Origin: Larus michahellis
Taxonomy: Eukaryota; Chordata; Aves; Charadriiformes; Laridae
Assembly: GCF_964199755.1 (NCBI RefSeq)
Contig: NC_133897.1
Coordinates: forward strand, 158,422,678-158,486,677
Direction of reading: 5' to 3'
Length of the DNA stretch: 64,000 bases
Each line of letters begins with the position of its first letter. The first letter of the stretch is position 1. Below are positions 26,929 through 37,834 of the stretch, piece after piece. The notes beneath the pieces were generated by a model, which searched no databases, was not told the origin of the DNA, and was given only the letters and a program-made list of their open reading frames with translations. The position numbers and the translations under genes are program-made.

Positions 26929-29900
26929 TGTCAGCCCTGCAGCCACAAACCAGCCTGCCCCAGTCACCAGAGGACCCAGCCCCAAAGCCTGCCCCACAGC
27001 TGGGCCCACGGGGAGGGTGTGCAGCACATCCATAAAAAAGCTCTTTGGGAAGGTGGAACTCTAAAGTGAGGGCAAGACAGCAACCAGGCTTGAGAAGAGA
27101 GGGACACCAGCTCCGGAGCAGGTTTCACGCACTGTCCCCTGCTCGCATCCTGCTGCTGAAGGAGCCTCGTGCATCGCCCCCGAGCTCAAGTTGTGGCTTG
27201 GCTGCGTCAACATGCCCGTCGTGACACTTCGAGGGCTGCCAGTGTCACTCTCCCTTGAAAATAGTTCACATGAGTGTTGTTTATTTGTTATAGATGGAGA
27301 GATTAGTGTGAAGGCTAAAAAAGAAAGCAAACAGAAAGGGAAGGACCCGGGGGATACCGCGGTGGTTTATGCCAGCTTGGCTTGTCCGACCTGTTTATAA
27401 TGTCTAACACAATCACAGGTGCCAAAGAATAACCGACAAGTTAATCAGTTTCCTCTTTGCGAATTAGCAACAGGATCCTTGTGTGAGGAGGGCAAGGTTT
27501 TCCCAGGAGCCCAGTGCTTCAAAAAGCGGGAAGCAGGCCCCAGGCTCCTCTCCGGAACGTGGTGGCATTTTACCCGCTTTGTGTGTCTTCTGCTGCTGTT
27601 GAGACATACAGTCGTCACGTGGGCACTGCTGGGTGCGCAGGGATCTCCTGGTCTCCTCCTCTCTTCACAGGGCCCAAGGAACCCAAATCAATGTACCCTG
27701 GACCTCTGCATCCCTATAGCTGGGTATCTCCAGTCACTTCTCAATCTGAGCATCTCCTGGTGGACATCCCCTTGGTGCGGGATGTCTCCCTAAAGACACA
27801 GCATTAGCTTCGGTGGCCTTGCGCTATGTCCTGCAACCGGACCTACAACTGTTGCCTGACGATGTCTTTGCATCCTGGGTTTTCCATCCCTGCTGACAGC
27901 ATCACTTTCCGCTTCCTCTCCCAGGCTTGCAACTTCTGTCCTGATCTTTCGCCCTTCACACAAAACAAACAAACCCGACTCCTTCTCCCCAGGGACTCGG
28001 TCAGTCCCTTTCTCAGGGGCTTCCTTGGGAAATCTGGCTGGGATTGAATGGTGCGGCCTCTCTCTCTCGAGTTCTCTCTTCTTTCTCGCACAACGTTTGG
28101 TTTTTTCAGTACTGATGCTCAACCTCCAGCTCACAGTTTTTTTAACTCTCCCCCAAAGGCAAGCATGCTCATCTCTGGATCTACGTGCCATCCTGTCAAA
28201 ATTTTAGTAATACAGACATTTGGTTTCACCTTATTCCACTGCTTTCTTGTTTCATAAATCACATTCAAGCTAGTCATCTTAAATGCTCTCCATAGTCTCA
28301 AATGGAGTTTTTGTATCTCTCTGCCCTACTAGTTCAGTCTTGCTGCAGACTCAGAAAGGCATCACTTTAAAATGTCACTTTTTTTTTTTTTTTTTTAATC
28401 CACAAATTTGGGAAATACACGGAGCATCTGAGTCACGCGCTCCTGTAATTGGGCCATGAATGACAATTCTGTTATTTCTGTGCTTCATATCAACGCTGCA
28501 TATGCTCTTTCTCTGCTCTGGAGTCACCGCCAAGCCACCCTGAAGAGGGGCCTTAAGAAATCTCCCGCTCCTTGGAACATGCTCCCAATTATTTGCCAAA
28601 CACCTTCCCTACAGCCTTGCAGAGAACGATGCCCCATGCAGTTTTGGGGCCCAAGGGAAATTGAGCCCAGCTTCATTAACAAAGCTGTGTTACAAAATGG
28701 ATCATCTCTGTTTCCTTTACCCGTTATCTTTCTTTACACTCAAAATAGCCACTGAGAGAGGTGCCAGCCCGTGTTTATGGATAATCTGTGTGAAGAAATG
28801 GACAGGCGGAAATCTAGTGACACAACTGTTTTGGAAAAAAAAATTACATAAATTCTGGGGAGTGGAACTGGCAATGATGATGGCATAATCTGCTCCCACA
28901 ACTCTGGATGGGGATATTCCTTATACACTGGAGTAGCCACCACGCTACTGTAACTCCTTCCCTTTCTCTATTTTTTGTCTTATATTCACCACTGAGAGCA
29001 CACATAAGGCAGTGGAAATCTTTCCAGCAGCTTCATAAAGTTTCCAGTCTTTGCTTCTGCTCTATTATTGTCACCTGCTCCTGTCTCTTAGAGCTTTGTC
29101 CCCATCAAAATCACGGGTGAGTCACCATCGCCTGGAGATGAATCACTGTTTGGGGACAGGAATGTATTTTCTTTAAATTAATACAAGTAGTTAAATTAAA
29201 AGAGTGGGGAGTAGAAATAAATTATGATAAGCACCATTGCCTTGTACCCTTATTATTTTATCCCGGAATGAGCTTGATATTGGTAAATACAGCAGGGAGG
29301 TATGTGTAAGGGTGAGGAGAAGAGCCGGTTGTGTCGAATCATAACACCTGCTGCAGAACAAATGGGTGTATGCAGGCTTCGAGTGCATTCAGGATGGAAA
29401 TTAGGTGGTTTCTAACCTTCAGAGGAGGAACGTTCCAAGATAATATCCAAGCAGGTGAAGTGAGGACGAGACACCGATGCTCAACTTGATGCCTTTACAG
29501 GCAGGCTGATGCGAAATGATGGCTTCTAGCAGGAGAGGAGCAGATACAATGACCCAGCCCTTTCTTCTGAGCGCCTGGGAAGACTTAGGTTTTTGGACAG
29601 TTCCAGAATTAACCTGAAACGAAATTAATCCCTGGGTGAGGGAAGGTGTAATTACTGCTATAATTACATATTCTCAGCTGTTTTTTTTCTGCTGTGCTTC
29701 TCCAGGACCCATGTGTTGGGGTGGGGGGGGTGATGCGTGGTGGTTTGCCCCAGCCTCCGCTGCACCTACCTGCCCTGGCTGAGGACACTTCACTTTCCAG
29801 CTGCCCGTGGTCACCAGCTGGAGGCTGTCACCTCCGCGCTGTGCTAACCACAAGAAGCATGTCACAGCTTTTGTTGGCTCCACTGGCGCTTCACCTAGCT

Positions 29901-31482
29901 TGGCCAGCTTTGCCTGACACGGATTAAGGAGCACTCGTGATCCCTGCAGCCGGCAAAGCTGGTGGGGCCGTGGGCAGGGAAGCAGCAGCAGAGCGCTGGA
30001 GGGCAAATGCCTTCAGCTGGCACAGCCCGGTGGCAGCCTGACCCCTGATCTTTGCCTCAGATCTTCTTCTGGCCTTCAAAGAGCGTGCTGCCTCATTTGG
30101 CCTTGACTTTTCCGTGTTTAACTCGCAGGGGTGAACTCAGAGCAATGCCATTGCCCCGTGTAAGCACGCTAAGCTGTCGTAAAGGTGATTACGCTCAAGT
30201 GCTTTATTGACACAGACGAGTATATTCGGGTCGTAATGCTAGGTGATTTTTAGAGACCAACCACTAGAAAAGCTGCAGGGATGAGAGATATGAACACAAG
30301 ACATATTCTACATATTCCACATGCCTGCGGAAAGAGGGTCTTTGTGTTCCCTCCAGCAGTGAGAGACGCTGGGTGTGATGGAAATGGCGGGTCCCCCCCC
30401 GACCGCTGAGGCTCCAGCCGTGCCGTCGCTGGGGGAAACGCTTGGTGGTCACCTGCCAGCCCCCTGCCACCCCATTCGATAAGGGGTACAGTATAAAGGA
30501 TGGTCTGTGCATTTTTATGGGGTCTGGAGCCTGAATTCCAAACCCTGGGGCTGTCTCGCAGGGGGTGGGAGCAGCACGTCCTCCTGCCACCAGTTGCAGA
30601 GGTCCCTCCTGGAGCCGCATCTGGAATAAGCTTGGTGTGGTTGTGGTCTGACTTCTCTGTGTATAAACAGGCAGGTAAATGCTTTCACTCTCTTTTTCAT
30701 AATGTTTTCCTGTCTTTGTTGTGCCGGGAACTGTACGTGGAGATAACCTGTCTCCCATCACGGTGCACAGAGCTGCGCTCACGGCCGTGCAGCTGGCGCT
30801 GTCGGCGGCATTCGGAAAACCAGTATTCATTTGGGCTGATGTGTAACAGCAGATTCTGCGTGTGCTTTGCTGAGGAAGGGAGTCCTAGGGAGAAAGGAAT
30901 GAAAACTCAGTTTTCAGGGCTATTCGAGACATATTTCTCTCCTGCTCTGGCAGCCGGGAGCTGTGAAGGAGCCATCAGGGCCCCATTTAAGGGCAATAGC
31001 CCTGCGAAGCCAGAGCAATAGCTTCATGCCACCATCCCAAACTCTGGAGCGGCAATGGGCTTGGCGAAAAAAGCGTGTCAGGCTGCTCCAGCACTCGGGC
31101 TCTTTTTCAGCTGACAAAACGGTCCTCTGGTCTCACGAGGAACTGTAGATTTTGGTCTTTCTCCCAAGTTCACTGACCTCAGGAGGTCGTTTATTTAGGA
31201 CTTGGTCTCCGTCCAGCTGCAGGGAGTATGGCCCAAAGCGATGTCCTCCACCCCTCTCCTGCTGCAGCAGGGGATGGCACAGAGCCCTCCCAGCTGCCTG
31301 GTCAGGAGGGCTCTGGTCTCTCTTGCAGTATCTTGCTTAAACTGCAGCACCACAGAATCGTAGTTTGGATAAAGCCACATTTTATACCATAATTTTGTAC
31401 CTTTGGCACTAGCAGTCGCTTCTCCCGCAATGACTGGGTTTCGGATGTTGCTTTTTATTGCAATATTCAAAGCGTTGTAGGG
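26929..31482. other. Gene-free intergenic region
   Basis: No supported gene. Many overlapping short open frames occur on both strands, the longest being 188 codons on the minus strand at 30264-30830, with no recognisable domain. A poly-T tract of 18 lies at 28380-28397. No CpG island is present. Confidence 0.5.
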
Positions 31483-31683
31483 CAGTGGGGAGGCACTGGA
31501 ACAGGTTGCCGAGGGAAGTTGTGGATGCCCCATCCCTGGAGGTGTTCAAGGCCAGGCTGGATGGGGCTTTGAGCAGCCTGGTCTAGTGGGAGGTGTCCCT
31601 GCCCAGGGCAGGGGGGGGTGGAACTAGATGATCTTTAAGGTCCCTTCCAACCCAAACTATTTTATGATTCTATGATTCTATAA
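31483..31683 (+). mobile_element. CR1 LINE 3' fragment
   Basis: Plus-strand copy of about 200 bp with the GGAACAGGTTGCC and GGATGGGGCTTTGAGCAGCC words of CR1. It ends in CTTCCAACCCAAAC and a tail of TTTATGATTCTATGATTCTA. It is 5'-truncated inside the ORF2 C-terminus. It is the CR1 copy closest to the PVT1 promoter, about 1 kb upstream. Confidence 0.95.
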
Positions 31684-32319
31684 TTACTAATTAAATAGAA
31701 CAGTGTGTGCTATCCACGTTTTCAGCACTGCTTTGCAAATCTCCCTGTGCCTGATACGGACTTACCCTCCGCGGAGGCTGGTTAGTCTCAGGTGGCAGCA
31801 GCAGCTCCCAGACCAGGCACCACAACCCGTGCTGGTGACAACAGGTTGCACACATGGCAGGAGGGACACCCTGCAGCTCCCGCCTCCTTCCAAAGCAGGA
31901 TTTTTAGGTTCCCTCCCAGACAGAGAAAAAATAGTGCAGAGGGAAAAAAAAAAAAATAATCATGTGTCATTGATGCTTCTGCTCGGTTTCAGTTCCAGCC
32001 TGGAATCGAGGAGGGTACATATGATTTTTCCTTAGTATGTTTAAAAAAATATATAATAATAAAAGGAAAATAAAGCTTGTTTTGTCCGTATACTGGACAT
32101 TTGCCTTTTTTTTACTATTTCACCAGCCTGGTCTGTATTTTTGGTGCTTCTTCCATCACTTCGAGGAATGCGAGGCTACTTCCTCTACGTGTATGTGGGA
32201 CGCCTGTTTCCCTCTCTCATGGGATTATTTGGAGACATCCATGGTATTTCACCACTTGGACTCTGGGAGAATGGGATCATTTTTTAAAAAAAATCTATGA
32301 TTTCTATCCGCCAGCAAAC
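31684..32319. other. Non-coding DNA between CR1 copy and PVT1 CpG island
   Basis: AT-rich sequence with an A-rich stretch near 31943-31958 and 32043-32075. No gene or RNA is supported. Composition shifts to GC-rich from about 32320. Confidence 0.5.
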
Positions 32320-32672
32320 TCGGGGAGTTCGGGGGGGATGGGACCCAGGGCATCTTTTAAGGTGAAAAGCAGCAGAAGAGAAGCCGTAAAGGCTCCGTGC
32401 TTCCCATCCCCCCGTGCTGCCGCCCATCCCGTCCTTCCGCGGCCTGTGCCTCCCCGCCCCGCCGGCCCGGGACAGGGCTCCGCAGCCGCTCCGCGCCCCA
32501 GCGCACCTGCGGAGCGCCGCACGCGTGGCTTCATCTTTTTTTGTATTTTGAATTTTTACTGTTTTTTTTTTTTAAATTTTTATTTTTTTAACGTGGGGGT
32601 ACGGTGCGGTGAGGGCGGCGCGGTGAGGGGGCTCCGCGGGGGCGGGCGTTGCGCGGCTGCCCGCGGGGCTGC

Positions 32673-32676
<4 letters not shown>

Positions 32677-32708
<32 letters not shown>

Positions 32709-32738
32709 GGGGGGGGTTGGGGGGGGTGGGGGGGGGCG
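32677..32738. repeat. (GGC)n followed by G-rich tract
   Basis: About ten GGC units are followed directly by G runs separated by single or double T. The block has many possible quadruplex-forming combinations on the plus strand. It lies immediately upstream of the CRE at the PVT1 start. Confidence 0.9.
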
Positions 32739-32765
32739 GTGACGTCACAGAGCCGCTCGCCAGCA

Positions 32766-32885
32766 CAACGTTCCATTGAGGCGAGCGCGTGCTCGGGCGA
32801 GCACATGGGCAGCGGCCGGGCCCGCGCCGCTCCGCGCCCCTCCGCGCCCCGCCGCCGGACCCCCGCCCGGGGAGGGGGGGGCACG
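32766..32885 (+). ncRNA. PVT1: PVT1 lncRNA exon 1 (start approximate)
   Basis: The segment GAGCGCGTG followed by CGAGCACATGGGC (about 32783-32810) closely matches the start of human PVT1 exon 1 as I remember it, in the same order and spacing. It sits in a CpG island downstream of MYC on the same strand, which is the PVT1 position in mammals. It ends at CACG/GTGAGT, a strong splice donor at 32886. PVT1 is a long non-coding RNA with several exons spread over a long interval; later exons are not recognised in this window, so everything after the donor is most simply intron 1. The 5' end is placed only by analogy. Confidence 0.72.
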
Positions 32886-33155
32886 GTGAGTATCGGGGCT
32901 GCCGGTAACGGCGGCGGGGTGGGGGGGAGGCTGTTTGCATGTTTGTGTTTTTATTATTTAAATTTATTTATTCTGTTATTTTTTTTTTTACCTTGTTATT
33001 ATTATTATTGTTATTTTCTTCACTCCTTTGCGTTATTACGCGCGTCTCCCCGGTGGGGCTTGCGGGTCGCGGCGGAGTTTACAGCTTCGGGGCGGTGGGG
33101 AGGGGGGGCTGTTCGTGCAGATGGGGGAGGCGGGCGGGGGGGGAATTGCATTTCA

Positions 33156-33200
33156 TTTTATTTATTTATTTATTTATTTATTTATATATATATATATTTT
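33156..33200. repeat. (TTTA)n and (TA)n low-complexity tract
   Basis: About seven TTTA units run into an alternating TA stretch and a short T run, inside the AT-rich pocket that splits the PVT1 CpG island. It is a simple repeat with no coding content. Confidence 0.9.
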
Positions 33201-33368
33201 TAAAAGCGTTGGGCTAAAAATAGCGATGGCAAACCGAAATCCGTGGGGATGGGGAGGCGGAGGGCGCGGGGGATGCCTTCCAACGTCAATAAATGGCCGC
33301 GATAAGGGGCCGGCGGTGTTTGGGGTCCGGGGTGACACGGCTTGCTGTCCCCATCCCCCCCCTCGGGG

Positions 33369-33387
33369 ACACACACACACACACACA
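33369..33387. repeat. (CA)n microsatellite
   Basis: Nine uninterrupted AC units lie in the PVT1 CpG island shore. A 14-base G run follows at 33450-33463. Confidence 0.9.
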
Positions 33388-33660
33388 GGGACACCCCCTC
33401 CCCGCCCTTCCCTGCGCCGGGGAGGTGATGGAGGGGTCCCCTCGGTGGAGGGGGGGGGGGGGGTTGGTACGGTTTTATTTGCGCCCTCCGCATGTGCGCG
33501 GAAGATGCGCGCTGTGCGCTGGGCCGGGCGCGGAGGTGCGTGCGGAGCCGGCCTGCTCCTGCCCGCGCCCCTTGGCCGGGGGGGTGTGTGGGGGGGTGGT
33601 AATTAAGCTTTTAATCTGCGGACCTGGAGTGTTTTGCCCGGGCTGTCGTTAATGCGGACG

Positions 33661-36600
33661 ATCCGATTTTAAGCTGGGTCGCACGAGGGGCCGAGGAATA
33701 AAAAAAAAGGGAAATTTTTTTTTTGGAGGCTCCAAAGACCATTTTTTCTTACAAAAGGTTTTTTGTTTTTTTTTTTTTTTTAAATTTATCTTATTTTTTA
33801 GAATGTCTTTTCCCGAAAAAGCTGGGGATTTTTCAAACACAACTTTTTAACAGGCCGCATTTTATTTTTTTAATAGATAAATAATATTAAAAAAAAAAAA
33901 AAAAAGATGTTTTCGTTGACAGGGTGCTTTAGGACTTGGGCCTCCATCTGTTAAACTGTGGGTCGCTGCCTCTTAAAATGCCGTGCGGAGAAATCCCAGC
34001 AGGACCGATAATTGTGTCTGAAGGATGCCGGAGGCCTTCACTGGGATCTTTTTGATCCCATCCCTGTTGACAAGTTTCGACATGTTTGTCTGTCCACGTA
34101 TCTGGTCAGACACAGCGAGTCGTGAACCCCGGCTAGTTCCTTTTTACTAATACGTGCAAAAACATGCATTATTTCAGTCATTGATTTGGAACAAAAGAGT
34201 TTTTCTGGGGGTGTGTTAGAATATATTTTGCAATATAGCAACTATAGCAATATAGGATGTGTTTCTGAATACGAAGCGCACAAAATATTATGTGCCCGGT
34301 ATGGCTGTATGAAATGCGAGGATTTATTTCTTTGTCGAGCAGAAATACAATCTCAGTAATGTCAGTTTGTGCCAACTGGTTTGGATTATCCTAAGAGCAC
34401 TTAGATATGTTTTAAAATATGAGGATATTAAAAAAAAACTGAGCTCTGAAGCATTGACATTACTGTAAGAAATAAGGTTACACTCTGATACCCAGTCATG
34501 GCTCATAAACATCCAGTTTCCTTTCTGTTGTGATTTTCAAAACTCTTTCATAAATATGTATATTTTCCAAGCATGTGGACCAATCTTTTGTGCTACCTGT
34601 CTTTCATAAATGATACTTCACACCCCGGGGAGTTTCAAGGCATCTTATATGTACTTTGCGTAGTTTTAGAAACGCACCTCTAACTTTATTCTATTTTTTT
34701 TTTCCTCTCTCTCTCCCCATCTTCAGTCTCGCCCAGCGTTAAGTTGCGAGTCCGGCTTACAGCTGGCTTAGCGTTGTTAGAACTCCATCTGACCCTGCCT
34801 TTCCGTATTTTAAGTTATATTAAGGTAATTAGTGGTGCAGGTGCAGTTTGTCAGCCCATGGGGGATGCCTCTGTACCTGTTGAGAATAAAACGTGCCGCG
34901 CGTCTGTATGGCCGGCATCCCTGGGAGAGGGGCTGTGCCGGTCTGGGGAGGCCCAAAGGATATTTGCGTCCTTGGCATCTGCACGCTGGTGGCCACACCA
35001 TGCCACGCCAGAGCGAAAATAAGGAAGGGCTTAGGCCTGCGGCAGGAACGAGTTTGTGCGTTGGCGTTAGTTTGTAAAATGGAATATCGGCTCCCTGGGT
35101 GAACTGTTCCTGCCTGGAATAGAAAGGTTGGTGGGAGCTGGCGGCTTCCCGAGAGGATGGGGAATCGGGTCTCCCGAGGGCGCAGCGCCGTCCTGCAGCT
35201 CTGCGGGCACGCTGCTCTTCTCTCCCTGCCCCTGACCACCAAAGCCTGCCGTTTGGGCTAGTTCAGGGCTTTATCTGCTAGAACTGGAGCTTGTGCTTAA
35301 TGCTTTGCACGATTTGAGCTGCGTCTTCCTGTTTTTAATCAGAATGCTTTACAAAGAGGGCTTATGGTTCCTGGCTGTGTACGTTGCACTGACTTTTATA
35401 TGAGGAATTACTGGCAGGGGAAGCTACCCATAGTGCCCATGTTGTGGAGCAAGGCTAGGGCAAAAAAAATTGTATGTATGTGTTTAAAATAACAGTGCAT
35501 CTTGTGTTCATTTGTCACCTTTCAGCCGAAGATGTGCAGTGGGTTATTACAGTATCACAGTTTTTCTCCAGGCCTCTTCAGGCTTTTGCTGTGATTATGC
35601 TGACGCTGCTCTGCTAGAAGTTGCAAGGTAGGGCTCACAAGTAATGACGTCTTAATAAAAAAATATGTATTTATATTTTTTCCCCAGCGGTCTGTGCAGA
35701 CAGCAGCAGCGGCTGGCCGTGGGAAGGGGAAATGCTGGCTTTTGTGACCTGGGAGGCGTTTCTGCTGCTCGCAGGGATGCTGAGGGTTCATCTTTTGCTC
35801 CCAGGATATGAATTTAGTGTCAGGTCCCCGCGGCGCGGTGCACTGCGGCTGGGAGCTCATCAGTGAAGCAATTCCAGGGGGTCTGTCGGAGCCTCGGTGA
35901 AGCCTCTGGTGCTGATCCTCTCAGGGCACTACAGCTGGAGAGGCGGAGGTGGTGGCCACGCTGCTGGCCCAGGGTGGCAGGGTGGTCCGAGGTCCTCCTC
36001 TGCGAGCCGGGAAGGGTACAGAGCTGCAGACTGAACCAGCCGAGAGGAAAACCCATACCTGGTCAGGAAGCTTCTGCCTGTTTGCAGCCAGGTGGTAGAG
36101 ATCTTATTTTGAAGCACGGTCTGCGTCCTCGCTGGCTGGTGGCTTTGGGACCGAACACCTGCACAGTTCCTGGCCAGATTTATGAAGGCTGAGGAGGGAG
36201 TAAAGGCTGAGGAGGGAAAAATCCGTCTCTTGGACCCCTTTAGCACTGCGTATGGGGTACGTTTTCCTTTGTCACAGCTGCGTCTGTTCCTAAGATGATC
36301 TGTCTTATGTCGCAAAGCACAGCAAGCAGTACCGCCGTGCGTCTTCACATGGGTTATTTGTGCCTGGAGATGCAGCGCCCGCCGTTGGTTGCCGTGTTGG
36401 TACAGTTCAGAGGAGGACAGCATTTTCTGGAGTTATCAGCGTCGCGATGAAGCAGCGTTCCTGAGGCATTTCCCAATTCTCTCTCTGGCAAGCGCCAGCG
36501 GCCGTTTAGGACGGGGCTGGGTGGTGGTGCTTTTTCCCTGTCGCTCCAAGGGTGACGGATGCGAAGCTGCGAGATGGTTACATGGGGCATCAGCTCTGCT

Positions 36601-37049
36601 CGGCAGCCTGCAGGGTGACAGGGGCACGGGGACAGGCCGGGCGTATGGAGCAGGCTGGGGGGTTTGCAGGCATCCAGATGTGTATGATCAAAATGCCTTT
36701 TAATTCATCCCTGGGTGATATCATTCTTTATGTGAATTCAAGATACAGATGTGAATATTGTTGCAGAGATGTAGTCCGCAAATCGGAGGCTGATGGAGTG
36801 TCACCCAGGGTTTCCAGGCAGGGTTTGTCCCACCCACTCTGATGCCTGTGCTGCCACATCTTCACCGCTCTTGATATCTTAGGTTTGTCAGCAGACGCTG
36901 CGGTTGCAGCCCCCTGTCACCTGGAAGGAGAAGCCCTGCGTGGATTGCTGCTGGTGTAGTGCATCAGGCAGCGAAGGGCCCTGGAACGCAGCGGTGACAG
37001 GCAGAGCTAGAACCAGCGCCTGGTGGACAATTGTACGTGGCACGGGTCT
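33661..37049 (+). other. Inferred PVT1 intron 1, proximal part, without genes
   Basis: No gene is supported. The first 300 bp contain several T and A homopolymer tracts (33714-33724, 33768-33781, 33888-33905). The rest has ordinary composition with overlapping short open frames on both strands. If PVT1 exon 1 is correct this is intronic. Confidence 0.5.
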
Positions 37050-37160
37050 TTAATGTCAAGGGTGATTAGCCGCTGGAACAAATTGCCAAGAGAAGGGGCG
37101 GCTTTTCTCTCTCAGTCATTTCTGCCTTAAAACCTGAGTCAGAAGAAGCTGTAGAAGAAG
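37050..37160 (+). mobile_element. Possible ancient CR1/L3-type remnant
   Basis: The segment reading GTGATTAGCCGCTGGAACAA and then ATTGCCAAGAGAAGGGG resembles the older CR1 pattern in which the ORF2 tail encodes N-R-W-N-x-L. It lacks the short 8-bp tail and is much diverged. The neighbouring young CR1 at 37408 is separate. The call rests on one short match. Confidence 0.4.
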
Positions 37161-37407
37161 TTTTGTATAAAAATCATTGTGTAGGTTGCTGCGAATCGGC
37201 ACATTAGACAGTCCCTTGGTGGGATGGGTGAGGTTTGACCATTTTCCCCCGCTATGAGGTTGGGTTGGGGGTGCCCTGGGAGCCGTCCTGAGCTGGGGCG
37301 TGCAGAGCCAGAAACAGCAACCCAAAGCCCTGGAAGGGCTGTGCATTTGCACAGGAGCGTGTCACGGCCATGAGATGTTTTGGAAGACAGCGTTTTGCTG
37401 TCTGTGC

Positions 37408-37834
37408 TGTGAGGACAGGCTGAGAGAGTTGGGGTTGTTCAGCCTGGAGAAGAGAAGGCTCCAGGGAGATCTTAGAGCCCCTTCAAGTACCTAAAGGGGG
37501 CCTAGAGGAAAGATGGGGAGGGACTTTTTATCAGGGAGTGTAATGATAGGACGAGGGGTAACGGTTTCAAACTGAAAGAGGGTAGATTTAGATTGGATAT
37601 TAGGAATAAATTCTTCACTGTGAGGGTGGTGAGATGCTGGAACAGGTTGCCCAGGGAGTTTGTGGATGCCCCATCCCTGGAAGTGTTCAAGGCCAGGTTG
37701 GATGGGGCTTTGAGCAGCCTGATCTAGTGGGAGGTGTCCCTGCCCATGGCAGGGGGTTGGAACTAGATGATCTTTAGGGTCCCTTCCAACCCGAACCATT
37801 CTGTGATTTTATGGTTTTATGATTCTATGATTTT
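37408..37834 (+). mobile_element. CR1 LINE 3' fragment
   Basis: It starts in GTGAGGACAGGCTGAGAGAG and GTTCAGCCTGGAGAAGAGAAGG, passes through the GGATGGGGCTTTGAGCAGCC block and ends in TTCCAACCCGAACC with a tail of TTTTATGATTCTATGATTTT. It is about 425 bp, plus strand and 5'-truncated. The ORF2 frame is broken, so it is inactive. Confidence 0.95.

Larger units (their letters stand above)
32320..33660 (+). promoter_or_regulatory. PVT1: PVT1 promoter CpG island
   Basis: A second CpG island spans about 32320-33660, broken by AT-rich pockets at 32535-32590 and 32940-33030. Just upstream of the inferred start are a (GGC)n run (about 32677-32707), a G-rich tract with runs of 7-10 G to about 32738, and a perfect CRE, TGACGTCA, at 32740-32747. 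There is no TATA box. In mammals the PVT1 promoter can compete with MYC for intronic enhancers and act as a boundary; the conserved order here makes the same plausible. Confidence 0.75.

Noticed and set aside
32077..32742. 221-codon plus-strand open frame entering the PVT1 island
   Set aside because: Its second half is CpG-island Gly/Arg sequence; it ends in the GGC/poly-G tract and overlaps other frames.
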